Positions 22,338 to 34,476 are shown, counted from the first letter of the stretch. The stretch is 64,000 nt of DNA from Nitrosomonadaceae bacterium (GCA_014190895.1 BJGV01000004.1:26061-90060); one strand, 5' to 3'. Notes: generated by a model not told the origin, from the sequence alone. Program-made: numbers and translations.

Positions 22338-23225
22338 TTAAGCAAGAAATATTCCAGTAGAGAGGTAACGATCTCCACGGTCGCATGCAATAAAAACAAT
22401 CACCGAATTTTCAGTCTCAGCAGAAATCTTCAATGCTCCTGCTAATGCGCCACCAGATGAAACTCCAGCAAAAATTCCTTCTTCACGTGCCAGACGTCGA
22501 GTAAAATTCTCTGCTTCTGCTTGAGAAGTCAGCATAATACGATCTACTCGCTTAGCATCATAAATCTTTGGCAAGTAAGCAATTGGCCATTTACGAATAC
22601 CTGGAATTTGGGCGCCATCCTCTGGCTGCACGCCTATTATCTGAATTGCAGCATTCTTTTCCTTAAAATACTTAGAGCAGCCCATGATGGTGCCAGTGGT
22701 ACCCATGCTACTTACAAAATGCGTGATTTTTCCTGCAGTATCGCGCCAAATCTCTGGCGCAGTTCCCTCATAGTGCGCCAGTGGATTATCAAAATTAGTA
22801 AATTGATTGAGAATAGTTCCAAGCCCTTTTTCACACATAGATTCAGCTATATCTCGTGCTTCTTCCATACCCCCTTCCTTAGGAGTTAATATAATCTGCG
22901 CACCAAATGCACCCATTGATTGCCGTCGCTCTATACTTAAATGCTCGGGCATTATCAGTATCATACGATAGCCCATCATCGCCGCTGCCATTGCCAAGGC
23001 TATGCCAGTATTGCCACTAGTAGCCTCGATTAAGGTATCTCCAGGTTTAATATCTCCACGTTCTTGTGCACGCAAGATCATTGAAATTGCAGGTCGATCT
23101 TTCACTGATCCAGCTGGATTATTACCTTCTAGTTTAGCCAGAATCACATTACTAGTTTCTCCAGGAAGGCGCTTGAGTTTGACCAAAGGAGTGTTACCGA
23201 TAAAATTTTCAATAATCTTAAACAT
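22338..23225 (-). CDS. cysM: Cysteine synthase B
   Basis: IGNTPLVKLKRLPGETSNVILAKLEGNNPAGSVKDRPA; EATSGNTGIALA. Confidence 0.93.
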   Translation of the reverse strand: MFKIIENFIGNTPLVKLKRLPGETSNVILAKLEGNNPAGSVKDRPAISMILRAQERGDIKPGDTLIEATSGNTGIALAMAAAMMGYRMILIMPEHLSIERRQSMGAFGAQIILTPKEGGMEEARDIAESMCEKGLGTILNQFTNFDNPLAHYEGTAPEIWRDTAGKITHFVSSMGTTGTIMGCSKYFKEKNAAIQIIGVQPEDGAQIPGIRKWPIAYLPKIYDAKRVDRIMLTSQAEAENFTRRLAREEGIFAGVSSGGALAGALKISAETENSVIVFIACDRGDRYLSTGIFLA

Positions 23226-23286
23226 ATTTAAAACACCTGTTCATAGGCTACTAAATAATCGGAATTTATCTAAATTACTTATCGTA

Positions 23287-24588
23287 CTACTTTATTAGGC
23301 GCCTTGATGGGAATTGGGCGCTAAAACAACTACCTTTTCCGATTTCACTAACGATCTTTAATTCTGCTTGATGACGATTCAATGCATGTTTGACAATAGC
23401 CAGCCCCAAACCAGTGCCACCAGTTGCACGTGAGCGACTTAAATCCACTCGATAAAAACGTTCAGCTAGACGCGGGATATGCTCTGAACTAATACCAATA
23501 CCGTTATCCTGCACGGAGAATACACCTCGTCCATCTCCGAGGATCTCCCATTTTAGAGTGACCGTCCCTTCATCAGGGGTATACTTGATAGCATTGGTAA
23601 TAAGATTACTAAACACACTTCGTAATTCACTCTTACTTCCTAATAATTTGATGTCCGTATTTAGCTCTGAGTTGATATGATGACGTCCAGAATCTATAGA
23701 TTCAGTCTCTTGATATATTTCTTTTAATAAATCGACCATATCAATAATTTCCTCGTGCACTTGGTTTCTGACATTCTCTAGCTGTGACAAAGTCAATAAA
23801 TCTTCCAATAGACCCTTCATGCGATTTGCTTGTTCAGTCATCAGGACTACCGCCTGCTTATACATTTTAGAGTCTATCTCGTCTTCTTCTGAAAAAATCT
23901 CAAGAAAGCCGTAAATTACCGTCAACGGTGTACGCAACTCATGCGAAACATTAGCCACAAAATCCTGCCTCATAACTTCCATTTCCCGGAGACGAGTGAC
24001 ATCATGACTAATCAATAATTTCTGCTTATCACCGTAAGGTACTAATTGCAGTGAAAGAAGCAACCCATGATGACGAGATTGCTCCATTACTAGCGGTTCA
24101 CTGTAATTTCTTGTTAGCAGATAATTAGCAAACTGCGGTTGACGCACTAAATAAGTAACTTGTTGGTAAGCATCCTGACTAAAATTAATACCGAAGTGCT
24201 GTTCGGCCATTTTATTAGACCATTCAATACGATTCTCTTCATCTAGGATTACAATGCCCTCCGGCATTGCTGCAGTCGCCCGTCTCAAACGCTCTAAGGC
24301 AGAGTTTAATTGTTCTTGATTTTGATCTTGATTACGTACGAGACGCGCCAGAAGTGAAAAAATACCTCCCCATGCGCCAGAGCTATTAGGTAAATTAGCC
24401 GTCCCATGTGCAAGAGATTTTAACCAAACTTCTAAGGCTATCAGATTGCTCAGGTGATAAGTATGCAGCAAGAGCAGAGTGGTACTATAAAATACTAAAG
24501 CTGTGATAACGTCCCATATTATCCAAAAAAATCCAGCAACAACCGTAAGAATAATAGTAGAAAAAAAACGTTCTAGAAGAGTAGGCAC
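23287..24588 (-). CDS. phoR: Phosphate regulon sensor histidine kinase PhoR
   Basis: PAS region, FVANVSHELRTPLTVIYGFLE, GTGLGLAIVKHALNRH; next to phoB. Confidence 0.93.
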   Translation of the reverse strand: MPTLLERFFSTIILTVVAGFFWIIWDVITALVFYSTTLLLLHTYHLSNLIALEVWLKSLAHGTANLPNSSGAWGGIFSLLARLVRNQDQNQEQLNSALERLRRATAAMPEGIVILDEENRIEWSNKMAEQHFGINFSQDAYQQVTYLVRQPQFANYLLTRNYSEPLVMEQSRHHGLLLSLQLVPYGDKQKLLISHDVTRLREMEVMRQDFVANVSHELRTPLTVIYGFLEIFSEEDEIDSKMYKQAVVLMTEQANRMKGLLEDLLTLSQLENVRNQVHEEIIDMVDLLKEIYQETESIDSGRHHINSELNTDIKLLGSKSELRSVFSNLITNAIKYTPDEGTVTLKWEILGDGRGVFSVQDNGIGISSEHIPRLAERFYRVDLSRSRATGGTGLGLAIVKHALNRHQAELKIVSEIGKGSCFSAQFPSRRLIK

Positions 24589-24640
24589 GACGTTGTTAAA
24601 AATAAAGAAGGTTAATTATCACTCTTATATTATTCCACAT

Positions 24641-25342
24641 TTAATGACTTGTATTGATAGACATTCGATAACCAGATCCTCTTACCGTTTGCAGAATATC
24701 TTCCTTGTGAAAAACCTGTAATATCTTCCGCAATCTTCTAATATGCACATCAACAGTACGATCCTGAATAAACACATGATCTCCCCATACTTCATTGAGC
24801 AACTGTAAGCGTGTGTAAACTCTTTCAGGATGAGTCATAAAAAAATGTAACAATCGAAACTCTGTTGGGCCCACCTCTACATTCTGATCATCAATTGTGA
24901 CACGGTGAGTGGTTGGATCGAGACTTAACCCCCTTATTTCTACTATATCGTTAACTAATTCTGGCGCGCGTCGTCGGAGTACTGCTTTGATTCTAGAAAT
25001 TAACTCGCGTGGTGAAAAAGGCTTGGTAATGTAATCGTCCGCACCAGCCTCTAACCCTGAGACTATATCGCTCTCTGCAGAACGTGCGGTGAGAAGAATA
25101 ATAGGAAGAATTTTAGTGCGCGAAACTCCTCGTAAAATTCTAATCAATTCGACACCATTTATTCCTGGCAACATTAAGTCGAGCAAGAGTAAGTCAGGCA
25201 AAATATCTTTAATTACCTTCATTGCTTGCTCTGCATCTTCCGCGAAAATAACAGTATGGCCAGCCCTTTTTAAACTGTGCCCAATTAATTCTTGAATTGC
25301 TAATTCATCTTCGACCACCAGTACTCTTGCTGATGTACTCAT
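24641..25342 (-). CDS. phoB: Phosphate regulon response regulator PhoB
   Basis: Receiver + winged helix: VGPTEFRLLHFFMTHPERVYTRLQLLNEVWG. Confidence 0.94.
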   Translation of the reverse strand: MSTSARVLVVEDELAIQELIGHSLKRAGHTVIFAEDAEQAMKVIKDILPDLLLLDLMLPGINGVELIRILRGVSRTKILPIILLTARSAESDIVSGLEAGADDYITKPFSPRELISRIKAVLRRRAPELVNDIVEIRGLSLDPTTHRVTIDDQNVEVGPTEFRLLHFFMTHPERVYTRLQLLNEVWGDHVFIQDRTVDVHIRRLRKILQVFHKEDILQTVRGSGYRMSINTSH

Positions 25343-25493
25343 AAATTTTATTTTCTTAAAATAAACACTCTATCTAATCAATATCAGTATAAAACATTAC
25401 GATGCTCTATTGGCAAGAAAAAACTAGTCTGAATCTAAACAACTTAATTTTTTCGATAAGTTATCTTTACGCAAAAAACTTTCTTGTAAAATG

Positions 25494-28313
25494 TCATAAA
25501 TTAAGTGCAGTCCTTAAGTAATAGCCAGTAAAACTCATTTTGTTTTCCGCCACTTCCTCTGGCGTGCCCTCGGCAATAATGTGACCCCCATACTCACCAC
25601 CTTCTGGACCAAGGTCAATAACCCAATCAGCGGTCTTAATTACATCAAGATTATGCTCTATAACCACTACAGTATTACCATTATCACGTAGCCGATGCAA
25701 TACTTTCAACAATAAGTCAATATCTTGAAAATGTAAGCCAGTAGTCGGTTCATCTAACACATAGAGAGTGCGACCTGTATCGCGCTTTGAAAGCTCTAAT
25801 GACAATTTCACTCTCTGAGCCTCTCCGCCGGAAAGTGTTGTTGCAGATTGTCCTATTTTAATATAGCCCAACCCCACTTCCAGCAATGTTTTTAACTTTC
25901 TCGCCACCACTGGAATTGAATTAAAAAACTTATATGCTTGCTCCACTGTCATGTGCAAAATTTCGTTAATATTTTTATCTTTATATAAAATTTCTAATGT
26001 CTCACGGTTATAACGTTTGCCATGACAAACATCACACGAAACATATATATCTGGCAGAAAATGCATTTCTACCTTGATTGCACCGTCCCCTTGACAAACT
26101 TCGCAACGTCCACCTTTAACATTGAAAGAGAATCGTCCTGGACCATAACCACGTTCACGCGCTTGGGGTGTATCAGAAAACAATTCACGAATTGGTGTAA
26201 ATAATCCAGTATAGGTAGCCGGATTAGAACGAGGAGTGCGTCCGATAGGACTCTGATCCATGTTAATGACTTTATCAAAAAAAGCCAATCCGTCTAAATT
26301 TCTATAGGGTGAAGGTTCCGCATTACTGCCATAGAGATGTCGCGCCATGGCATTATACAAAGTGTTATTAATAAGGGTGGATTTACCTGAACCAGATACG
26401 CCGGTAACACATACAAATAAGCCTACTGGTAAGCTAAAGGTGACATTTTTTAGATTATTACCAGAGGCTCCTTCAATTACCAACCAACGATTATTTTTTG
26501 GTTTCGTACGTCTTTCTGGTAACGCAATAATTAACTTTCCAGAAAGATATTTACCTGTGAGCGAATCTAAATCTTTTTTAATAATTTCGGGCGCACCCTG
26601 AGCGACAATTGATCCACCGTGTTCGCCTGCGCCAGGACCCATATCAACTACATAATCAGCCGCAAGTATAGCATCTTGATCATGCTCAACTACAATTACA
26701 CTGTTACCAAGATCGCGTAAATTTTTGAGAGTTTCCAAAAGTCGTCCATTATCCCGCTGATGCAAACCAATGGAAGGCTCATCTAGCACATACATCACAC
26801 CAGTCAGTCCAGACCCGATCTGACTAGCAAGACGAATGCGTTGAGATTCTCCGCCAGATAGCGTATCAGCAGACCTATCTAGCGATAAATAATCAAGCCC
26901 AACATTGTTAAGAAACAGTAAACGGCCAGAAATCTCTTTTACAATTCTTTCCGCAATAACATGTTTATTTCCAATCAGCCTCATTTGATCAAAAAATTTC
27001 TGAGCTTCTTTTAAAGATAATGCATTAATTTCGTAAATGGCTCGCCCTCCTACCTGCACGTGACGAGCTTCACGACATAAACGAGTGCCGCTACATGCAG
27101 AACAAGACTGGGAATTCAAGTATTTTCCCAGTTCCTCACGCACCGCTAATGAGTCCGTCTCTTTATAACGTCGCTCCAAGTTAGGAATAATACCTTCGAA
27201 AATATGCTCTCTATGATTTTTAGATCCACTCTCATTTAGATACAAAAATAAAATTTTCTCTTTCTCAGATCCTCTTAGAATAATTTGTTGAATATCTGTA
27301 GAGAGTTCTTCAAATGGAATCTCCAAATCAAAATTATAGTGTCTTGAAAGACTTACTAACATATGAAAATAAAATTGATTGCGCTGATCCCATCCCTTAA
27401 TCGCCCCAGAGGCCAATGACAGATGAGGAAAAGCAACAATGCGCTTAGAATCAAAAAATGTTACCTGTCCAAGACCGTCACATTTAGGACAGGCTCCCAT
27501 CGGACTATTAAAGGAAAATAATCTTGGTTCTAGTTCTGGTAATGAATAACTGCATATTGGACAACTAAATTTAGCGGAAAATAGATGCATATGGCCAGAA
27601 TCCACCTCCATTACTAGGGCTCGTCCGTCAGCGTGACGTAGCGCGGTTTCAAATGATTCCGCTAATCGTTGTTTAAGATCAGAAGAGACTTTTAGCCTGT
27701 CTATCACCACCTCTACTATATGTTTTTTATTTTTCTGTAGTTTCGGCAATGCGTCGATTGCATATACTTTCCCATCTATCCTTAAGCGCATAAAACCTTG
27801 TGCACGTAACTCATCAAATAAATCCGCCTGCTCTCCTTTGCGATCTATTATCAGGGGAGAAAGAATCATTAATCGAGTGTCTACTGGTAATTGGAGCACG
27901 TAATCTACCATTTGTGAAACGCTCTGTGCCGTCAATGTAGTGCCATGATCAGGACATTGCGGATCTCCTGCACGTGCAAATAATAAACGCATGTAATCAT
28001 GGATCTCCGTGACAGTGCCAACGGTAGAGCGTGGATTATGCGAAGTGGCTCTTTGTTCAATAGCAATAGCTGGGGAGAGACCCTCTATTAAATCTACATC
28101 TGGTTTCTCCATCAATTGCAGAAATTGTCTTGCATATGTAGAAAGTGACTCTACATAACGGCGCTGACCTTCTGCGTAAAGTGTGTCAAATGCAAGCGAA
28201 GATTTACCGGATCCAGATAAACCGGTAATTACGATCAACTTATTGCGCGGAAGATCGAGATTGATATTTTTTAGATTGTGGGTACGTGCACCACGAATTT
28301 TGATAAATTCCAT
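25494..28313 (-). CDS. uvrA: Excinuclease ABC subunit A
   Basis: Full-length UvrA; two Walker A motifs, Zn-finger cysteines. Confidence 0.98.
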   Translation of the reverse strand: MEFIKIRGARTHNLKNINLDLPRNKLIVITGLSGSGKSSLAFDTLYAEGQRRYVESLSTYARQFLQLMEKPDVDLIEGLSPAIAIEQRATSHNPRSTVGTVTEIHDYMRLLFARAGDPQCPDHGTTLTAQSVSQMVDYVLQLPVDTRLMILSPLIIDRKGEQADLFDELRAQGFMRLRIDGKVYAIDALPKLQKNKKHIVEVVIDRLKVSSDLKQRLAESFETALRHADGRALVMEVDSGHMHLFSAKFSCPICSYSLPELEPRLFSFNSPMGACPKCDGLGQVTFFDSKRIVAFPHLSLASGAIKGWDQRNQFYFHMLVSLSRHYNFDLEIPFEELSTDIQQIILRGSEKEKILFLYLNESGSKNHREHIFEGIIPNLERRYKETDSLAVREELGKYLNSQSCSACSGTRLCREARHVQVGGRAIYEINALSLKEAQKFFDQMRLIGNKHVIAERIVKEISGRLLFLNNVGLDYLSLDRSADTLSGGESQRIRLASQIGSGLTGVMYVLDEPSIGLHQRDNGRLLETLKNLRDLGNSVIVVEHDQDAILAADYVVDMGPGAGEHGGSIVAQGAPEIIKKDLDSLTGKYLSGKLIIALPERRTKPKNNRWLVIEGASGNNLKNVTFSLPVGLFVCVTGVSGSGKSTLINNTLYNAMARHLYGSNAEPSPYRNLDGLAFFDKVINMDQSPIGRTPRSNPATYTGLFTPIRELFSDTPQARERGYGPGRFSFNVKGGRCEVCQGDGAIKVEMHFLPDIYVSCDVCHGKRYNRETLEILYKDKNINEILHMTVEQAYKFFNSIPVVARKLKTLLEVGLGYIKIGQSATTLSGGEAQRVKLSLELSKRDTGRTLYVLDEPTTGLHFQDIDLLLKVLHRLRDNGNTVVVIEHNLDVIKTADWVIDLGPEGGEYGGHIIAEGTPEEVAENKMSFTGYYLRTALNL

Positions 28314-28379
28314 TGACTACCTAAGAACTGGACAACCTGCTACTATACTAAAAATTTTAATAAATTCCCAATTTTATCG

Positions 28380-29765
28380 ATGCCCACCCCATCCTCTCCT
28401 GAAAAAATGTCTTCAATAGAGCTTAGAGCCACTGCTGGCTTGGCAAGCATCTATGGATTGCGAATGCTGGGAATGTTTATTATTTTGCCTGTATTTGCGT
28501 TTTATGCTGAGCATTTGCCTGGTGGCGATAATTACACACTAGTCGGTATTGCACTTGGTGCATACGGACTCACCCAAGCAATACTACAAATTCCCTTTGG
28601 ATGGTTGTCCGATCGCATTGGACGTAAACCAGTTATTTGTATTGGATTAATTCTATTTGGCATCGGCAGCTTTGTTGCCGCTTCCGCCACTGATATTTAC
28701 TGGGTAATTTTTGGTCGCGTTATCCAAGGTTCTGGAGCAATCTCTGCCGCAGTGATGGCGCTTGCTGCCGATCTTACTCGTGAAGAACAGCGCACCAAAT
28801 CAATGGCCGCAATTGGTATGACTATTGGCATTACTTTTGCTTTCTCCCTAATCATTGCCCCCACATTAAATCACTTAATCGGCGTACCAGGAATTTTTGT
28901 TATGACAGGTGTGCTTGCATTATTAGCCTTAATAGTAATTTATAAAGTTATTCCAGATCCTCTAATCAGTCATTTCCATTCCGATACCGAGACATCTGGA
29001 AAGAGATTTCACAATGTACTGCGTGACCCTGAATTATTACGTCTGAATTTTGGTGTGTTCACGCTTCACGCAACACTCATGGCATTGTGGTTAGTAATCC
29101 CCCTATCACTACGCAACGCTGGACTGGCAATAGATCATCATTGGCAGATCTACTTACCAGTATTAATACTGTCCATGGCATTAATTATTCCGGCTATTAT
29201 TTATGCAGAAAAGAAGGCTAAACTCAAACCGGTATTTGTTTCAGCTGTAGCGGTATTAATGGTGGCTCAATTATTGCTGGCGTTGATGCTAGATTCCTTA
29301 TGGGGAATAGCAGTAGCATTATTAGTATTCTTTGCTGCATTTAATTTATTAGAAGCTAGTTTGCCATCGCTCATTTCCAAGATTGCTCCAGTAGGTATGA
29401 AAGGTACTGCCATTGGGGTTTATAGCAGTATTCAATTTCTCGGTTCCTTTGTTGGCGCAACCACAGGGGGCTATTTATACGGAAATTATGGCGGCCCTGC
29501 ACTATTTATATTCTGCGGTACTCTGTTAGCATTATGGCTATGGTTAGCTGCAACCATGAAAACACCGGCTGCTGTACGCACCAAGATGTATCCCGTACAA
29601 AAAATTAATACCAACAGAGCTAACGAATTATCGTGTGAATTAGCAGCTTTAACGGGTGTACATGAGGCTTTGGTAATGGCAAATGAAGGGGTGGCTTATC
29701 TAAAAGTAGACTTAAATGGTTTTGACGAGAAACAGGTTATTCAATTACTAAAGGGGGAAATGTAA
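28380..29765 (+). CDS. MFS transporter, YajR-like with C-terminal domain
   Basis: 12-TM MFS motifs GWLSDRIGRKPV; C-terminal ~60-aa ferredoxin-like extension. Confidence 0.87.
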   Translation: MPTPSSPEKMSSIELRATAGLASIYGLRMLGMFIILPVFAFYAEHLPGGDNYTLVGIALGAYGLTQAILQIPFGWLSDRIGRKPVICIGLILFGIGSFVAASATDIYWVIFGRVIQGSGAISAAVMALAADLTREEQRTKSMAAIGMTIGITFAFSLIIAPTLNHLIGVPGIFVMTGVLALLALIVIYKVIPDPLISHFHSDTETSGKRFHNVLRDPELLRLNFGVFTLHATLMALWLVIPLSLRNAGLAIDHHWQIYLPVLILSMALIIPAIIYAEKKAKLKPVFVSAVAVLMVAQLLLALMLDSLWGIAVALLVFFAAFNLLEASLPSLISKIAPVGMKGTAIGVYSSIQFLGSFVGATTGGYLYGNYGGPALFIFCGTLLALWLWLAATMKTPAAVRTKMYPVQKINTNRANELSCELAALTGVHEALVMANEGVAYLKVDLNGFDEKQVIQLLKGEM

Positions 29766-30215
29766 ATGGCATCAATTAATAAAGTCATACTTATCGGCAA
29801 CCTTGGCAAAGATCCTGAAACTCGTTACATGCCAAATGGCGAAGCTGTGACTAATATTACTTTGGCAACCACAGAAACCTGGAAAGATAAAAATGGTGAA
29901 AAACAAGAGAAAACTGAATGGCATCGTGTCACTTTTTATCGGAAACTTGCTGAAATTGCAGGTGAATATCTAAAGAAAGGTCGGCCAGTATACGTTGAGG
30001 GAAGACTAGAAACCCGTAAATGGCTTGATAAAGCGGGTGTTGAGCGTTACACCACCGAGATTATTGCTAGCGATATGAAAATGTTAGGCAACAAGCCAGG
30101 TGCCTCTAGCTTCGAAACAGAAGAAAAAGACAATGACACAATAGCACCTAAAAGCAAACCCGTTACCAAAAGTAATAGTGGGTTTGATGACATGGATGAC
30201 GATATACCATTTTGA
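29766..30215 (+). CDS. ssb: Single-stranded DNA-binding protein
   Basis: [29 protein letters not shown]-terminal DMDDDIPF. Confidence 0.98.
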   Translation: MASINKVILIGNLGKDPETRYMPNGEAVTNITLATTETWKDKNGEKQEKTEWHRVTFYRKLAEIAGEYLKKGRPVYVEGRLETRKWLDKAGVERYTTEIIASDMKMLGNKPGASSFETEEKDNDTIAPKSKPVTKSNSGFDDMDDDIPF

Positions 30216-30240
30216 GATATACCTAGTTTAAATATGTAAA

Positions 30241-30277
30241 TATTAACCCAGCAAGCTTGAAGTTTGCTGGGTTAATA
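30241..30277 (+). terminator. Hairpin downstream of ssb
   Basis: tattaacccagcaa-gcttgaagt-ttgctgggttaata, 14-bp perfect stem followed by ttt. Confidence 0.8.
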
Positions 30278-30416
30278 TTTATTCACAATCACTTAATAAT
30301 TTACTAGAAATTAAATACCGCCGAGATGCGCACCGATTTACCTTAAACTGATTATTGCTGTGTATGGGCTGAAGAGAATGTGCTGCCGTTTATGCAAGGC
30401 ATAAGAACCTTAATGC

Positions 30417-32924
30417 TTAGGCAATTTTCCGTAATGTCTGTAGCGGTGGTCTTGTGAGAGCGCCTCTAGTTCCAATTAACCCCACCACAACTACACCTAT
30501 ACCACCAAAGAGCAGGCCTGCTAAAAATACCCATGGATTAAAGGTGTAAGGCATGTTTAGCGCATACTTGCCAACAATATAATTTAACGAACTTGCTCCT
30601 ATTGCGGCAAGCAACCCAGCCAATCCACCAAGTATCGCAAACTCTATTACCCAGACCCTAACTAATTGTCTGCGATTTGCCCCCAGAACGCGAAATATTG
30701 CGGCTTCATAGACACGTTCATCGTGAGTGGTGACAATCGCTGCATATAACACAGCAAGCCCAGAAAGTAGAGTAAATAAAAAAACAAATTCAATTGCTTT
30801 GGTCACTTGCTCCATAATTTTCTGTACTTGTGCAATGATAGCTTCTACATCTATTACTAAAAAATTAGGAAAATTCTTAACTAATTTATTAATGACAGTT
30901 AACTGTTCTTTTTGCAAATAAAGACTGGTGATGTAAGTTGCCGGGTACTGTTTCAGAATACTCGGCGGCGTAACTACAAAGAAATTAACGCGAAATGAAT
31001 CCCAATTTACTTTACGTAAACTAGTTACGGTAACAGAAAGAATTTGGCCTGCTATTTCATAGGTTAATACATCGCCTAAGTGAATGCCTATTGTTTTCGC
31101 AACACCTTCTTCTATTGACACCACTGCCTCTCCTATACCTCCGTTTTCCCACCAATGGCCTGCAATGATCTTATTATCACTTCGAATTTCTTCTGCCCAC
31201 GATAAGTTAAATTCACGCTCTATCAATCTCTTAGCTCGCGTATCAAAATAATTTTCTGATAATACGATTTTATTATTAATAGAAATTAAGCGGCCCCGCA
31301 CCATTGGAAAAACAGTTGGTGACAAGATTTCATTCTGCTCAAAAAAATTTTCTAGTGGCCGTAATTGATCTGTTTGAATATTTACTAAAAAATAATTTGG
31401 TGTATCTGATGGTAAACCGGCCCGCCAATCTTGTAAGAAATTATTCTGAATTAACGTTAAAGTTAATAAAGCCATTATTCCCAATCCTATTGCTATTATT
31501 TGCACTACATTAATAGCGGTACGTCTTAAGATACTTGCTAGTCCGTAATGCCACACTCCTCGAGTTTGGCCAAGTAAACTTGAAAGAATTTTGATCATTA
31601 AAAAACCAAAAAAACCAAAAACTACTACCGCAAGGATGAATGTGCTCATAACAGAAATACCGAGCTGAGCGTCTCCAGCCTGCCATAAAAATAATACTAG
31701 TAATGTTACCAATCCTGTAGCATAACCCGCCAGACTACCGGTATTCTGCGAACCAATATCTCGATGCAATACGCGCAGCGCTGGCACACTTTTTAAATTT
31801 AGTAGTGGCGGTAACGCAAAGCCTAGTAGTATCGCCATACCAAATAATAATCCATGTATAGCCGGCAATAAACTGGGCGGCGGTATCTCTACCTCTGCTA
31901 TTGTAGAGAGCCAGTACGTCAATACTTCCTGTGAAATTAGACCAAGTACACACCCAATTGAACTAGCCGCTATTCCAAACATAATAAAATAATATAGATA
32001 TAACTTTAGTATTTTTTTCTGACTAGTGCCTAAACAACGCATCACGGCACAGGTATCGAGATGGCGCAGAATGAATTGACGAACTGCAAGTGCAATTGCT
32101 ACTGTTGCGAGAACTACGCTCGCCATAGCGGCTAGACTAAGAAATTTCTCCGCCCGCTCTAATACCGTTTTAATTTCAGGTCGAGCGTCACGAATATCCT
32201 CAATTCTTTCTCCAAGCACTAGACGTGCCTGTGCCCAACTCTTAAAAGATTTAACTAATCCGGCATCACCTGCGATTAAAAGACGATATGTAACACGACT
32301 CCCCTGTTTTATTAGATTGGTTGCAGGTAAATCAACTGCATTAATTAATAAACGCGGGGCAAGGCTAATAAAACCAATAGAATGATCCGGTTCTTGAGTT
32401 ATTAACGCAGTCACAGTTAATTTTGTTGCGCCCACTTCAATTGTGTCACCTTGTTTAAGAGTAAGGCGATTTGCGAGTTTATCATCCACCCATACTGAGC
32501 CGGATGATGGAATTGCATTGGGAATATAATCTGCTCTAGGAGATGATACATTACTGATATTATCTGAAATTCTTAACTCGCCGCGCAAAGGATAGTCTGT
32601 GGCTACTGCTTTAATTTCTGTTAATAGGCTATTTTCTCCTTTCGCTACCATGCTAGGAAATTTCAGTGCATTGGAGACGACTAATCCAAGTCGTAATGCT
32701 TCATCCGTATAATGTTGGGAAATCTGATGGTCTGAAACAATAATTAAGTCTGCACCAAGCAATTGATTGCCTTGACGAGAAAGTGTCAATTGCACTCTAT
32801 CAACAAAAAATCCTACCGTGGCGATTCCGCCCACTGCAATGACTAATGCAAATAGCAATAAGTTTAACTCACCTGCACGCCAATCACAGACAAGCATGCG
32901 GAAAGAAATTCTGGGAAGATTCAT
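30417..32924 (-). CDS. FtsX-like ABC transporter permease (YbbP type)
   Basis: 835 aa, ~10 TM; LRHLDTCAVMRCLGTSQKKIL and VYEAAIFRVLGANRRQL. Confidence 0.9.
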   Translation of the reverse strand: MNLPRISFRMLVCDWRAGELNLLLFALVIAVGGIATVGFFVDRVQLTLSRQGNQLLGADLIIVSDHQISQHYTDEALRLGLVVSNALKFPSMVAKGENSLLTEIKAVATDYPLRGELRISDNISNVSSPRADYIPNAIPSSGSVWVDDKLANRLTLKQGDTIEVGATKLTVTALITQEPDHSIGFISLAPRLLINAVDLPATNLIKQGSRVTYRLLIAGDAGLVKSFKSWAQARLVLGERIEDIRDARPEIKTVLERAEKFLSLAAMASVVLATVAIALAVRQFILRHLDTCAVMRCLGTSQKKILKLYLYYFIMFGIAASSIGCVLGLISQEVLTYWLSTIAEVEIPPPSLLPAIHGLLFGMAILLGFALPPLLNLKSVPALRVLHRDIGSQNTGSLAGYATGLVTLLVLFLWQAGDAQLGISVMSTFILAVVVFGFFGFLMIKILSSLLGQTRGVWHYGLASILRRTAINVVQIIAIGLGIMALLTLTLIQNNFLQDWRAGLPSDTPNYFLVNIQTDQLRPLENFFEQNEILSPTVFPMVRGRLISINNKIVLSENYFDTRAKRLIEREFNLSWAEEIRSDNKIIAGHWWENGGIGEAVVSIEEGVAKTIGIHLGDVLTYEIAGQILSVTVTSLRKVNWDSFRVNFFVVTPPSILKQYPATYITSLYLQKEQLTVINKLVKNFPNFLVIDVEAIIAQVQKIMEQVTKAIEFVFLFTLLSGLAVLYAAIVTTHDERVYEAAIFRVLGANRRQLVRVWVIEFAILGGLAGLLAAIGASSLNYIVGKYALNMPYTFNPWVFLAGLLFGGIGVVVVGLIGTRGALTRPPLQTLRKIA

Positions 32925-32966
32925 AAAAATTTATTTATTTAAAATAGATTTAATCAATACATTCAT

Positions 32967-33653
32967 CTAATTTATTATTTCTCCTCCTGCCAATCTCACT
33001 CGCTGCGTACAACGACTAGAGATCGCCTCGTCATGAGTTACCAATAACAACGTTGCTCCACGCTCACGATTAAGCTCAAACATAAGATTAATAATGTGCG
33101 CTCCGGTAACAGAATCCAAATTGCCAGTAGGCTCATCGGCTAAAAATAATTTTGGCTGAGTAACAAAAGCACGTGCAATAGCTACGCGCTGTTGTTCACC
33201 ACCGGAGAGTTGTTTTGGATAGTGTTTTAGACGCATTCCTAACCCAACTCGCCCAAGTAAATCTAGCGCAGTGGTTCGTGCATTACTACTACCTAATAAC
33301 TCTAGCGGTAGCATTACATTCTCGATCGCGGTTAATGCCGGGAGCAGCTGAAATGATTGAAAAATAAAACCTAATATACGTCCGCGTATAGCTGCACGCT
33401 CATCTTCATTCAATGAAAAAATATTCACTCCATCTAAATAAACTGTACCACTGGATGGTGTATCTAATCCTGCTAATAATCCTAACAATGTAGATTTACC
33501 GGAACCAGAGGCACCCAAAATAGCAACAGTCTCACCTGCATTAATAACTAAGTTAATATCTTGTAAAATGATTAGTTGCGTATCGCCAGTCCTAACTTTT
33601 TTATTTAAAGAAACGGCTCGCACAATGGGCTGTATAATAGGATCAACCGCCAT
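32967..33653 (-). CDS. ybbA: ABC transporter ATP-binding protein (YbbA type)
   Basis: [43 protein letters not shown]; start assigned to MAVDPIIQ. Confidence 0.88.
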   Translation of the reverse strand: MAVDPIIQPIVRAVSLNKKVRTGDTQLIILQDINLVINAGETVAILGASGSGKSTLLGLLAGLDTPSSGTVYLDGVNIFSLNEDERAAIRGRILGFIFQSFQLLPALTAIENVMLPLELLGSSNARTTALDLLGRVGLGMRLKHYPKQLSGGEQQRVAIARAFVTQPKLFLADEPTGNLDSVTGAHIINLMFELNRERGATLLLVTHDEAISSRCTQRVRLAGGEIIN

Positions 33654-34290
33654 GAAAAATCTTCTCTTTCTCTTAAGTATTTCATTAGGTGTTGTGCTTA
33701 GTTCCTCGTCCACTGGTACAGACACAACCGCTTTGTTAAAAACCGCTACCACTGTCATGGTATTTGGGGACAGTTTATCATCTAGTTACGGCATTCCTTC
33801 CGAAGCTGGATGGGTAAATCTGTTAAAAAAACGACTACAAATACAATCGTCCAGTTATCAAGTAATAAATGCCAGTGTTAGCGGTGAAACTACACTAGGC
33901 GGCCGCAACAATATCGAACAAGCACTCAAAAACCACCGGCCCAATATTGTTATTATAGAACTTGGTGCTAATGATGGACTACGCGGTCTATCTACTAAAT
34001 CTGCTTACGAAAATTTAGAAAGCATTATCAAAGTCTGTCAACGAAATCAAATCACCGTGCTCTTGGTAGGTATGCGTCTACCGCCTAATTATGGCATAAC
34101 ATATACAAAACAATTTCAGGATATCTATCTACAATTAGCGAAATATCATCGGCTCAGGTTGGTGCCGTTTTTGCTAGAGAATTTTGGTGATAAACCGGAA
34201 TACTTCCAAGAAGATGGATTGCACCCAAACACACAGGCACAAGAAAAAATATTAGAGAATGTGTGGAAAGAATTGCACCTATTAATTTAA
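33652..34290 (+). CDS. tesA: Arylesterase / lysophospholipase TesA-like GDSL hydrolase
   Basis: Signal peptide, VMVFGDSLSSSYG, ELGANDGLRG, DGLHPNTQAQ. Confidence 0.92.
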   Translation: MKNLLFLLSISLGVVLSSSSTGTDTTALLKTATTVMVFGDSLSSSYGIPSEAGWVNLLKKRLQIQSSSYQVINASVSGETTLGGRNNIEQALKNHRPNIVIIELGANDGLRGLSTKSAYENLESIIKVCQRNQITVLLVGMRLPPNYGITYTKQFQDIYLQLAKYHRLRLVPFLLENFGDKPEYFQEDGLHPNTQAQEKILENVWKELHLLI

Positions 34291-34476
34291 CTTAATTAAC
34301 TACTATTATTAGACTGAAGCATGATCAAATAGTTCAATAAGATTAGAGATTTTTTACAGTCTAACTTTCTTCAAGATATCAATCCAAGAAAGCTGGATTT
34401 AGGGTGCATTTTCTTGACTAAATACCCATTTTCCTTTAAATTATAGCGTCTTTTCACTTTATAGCAGTCAATGTAA

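Noticed and set aside
33654-33758. N-terminal extension of YbbA in the ORF track (MTVVAVFNKAVVSVPVDEELSTTPNEILKRKRRFF)
   Set aside because: It is antisense to the TesA signal peptide; YbbA homology begins after MAVDPIIQ, so ATG at 33653 is preferred
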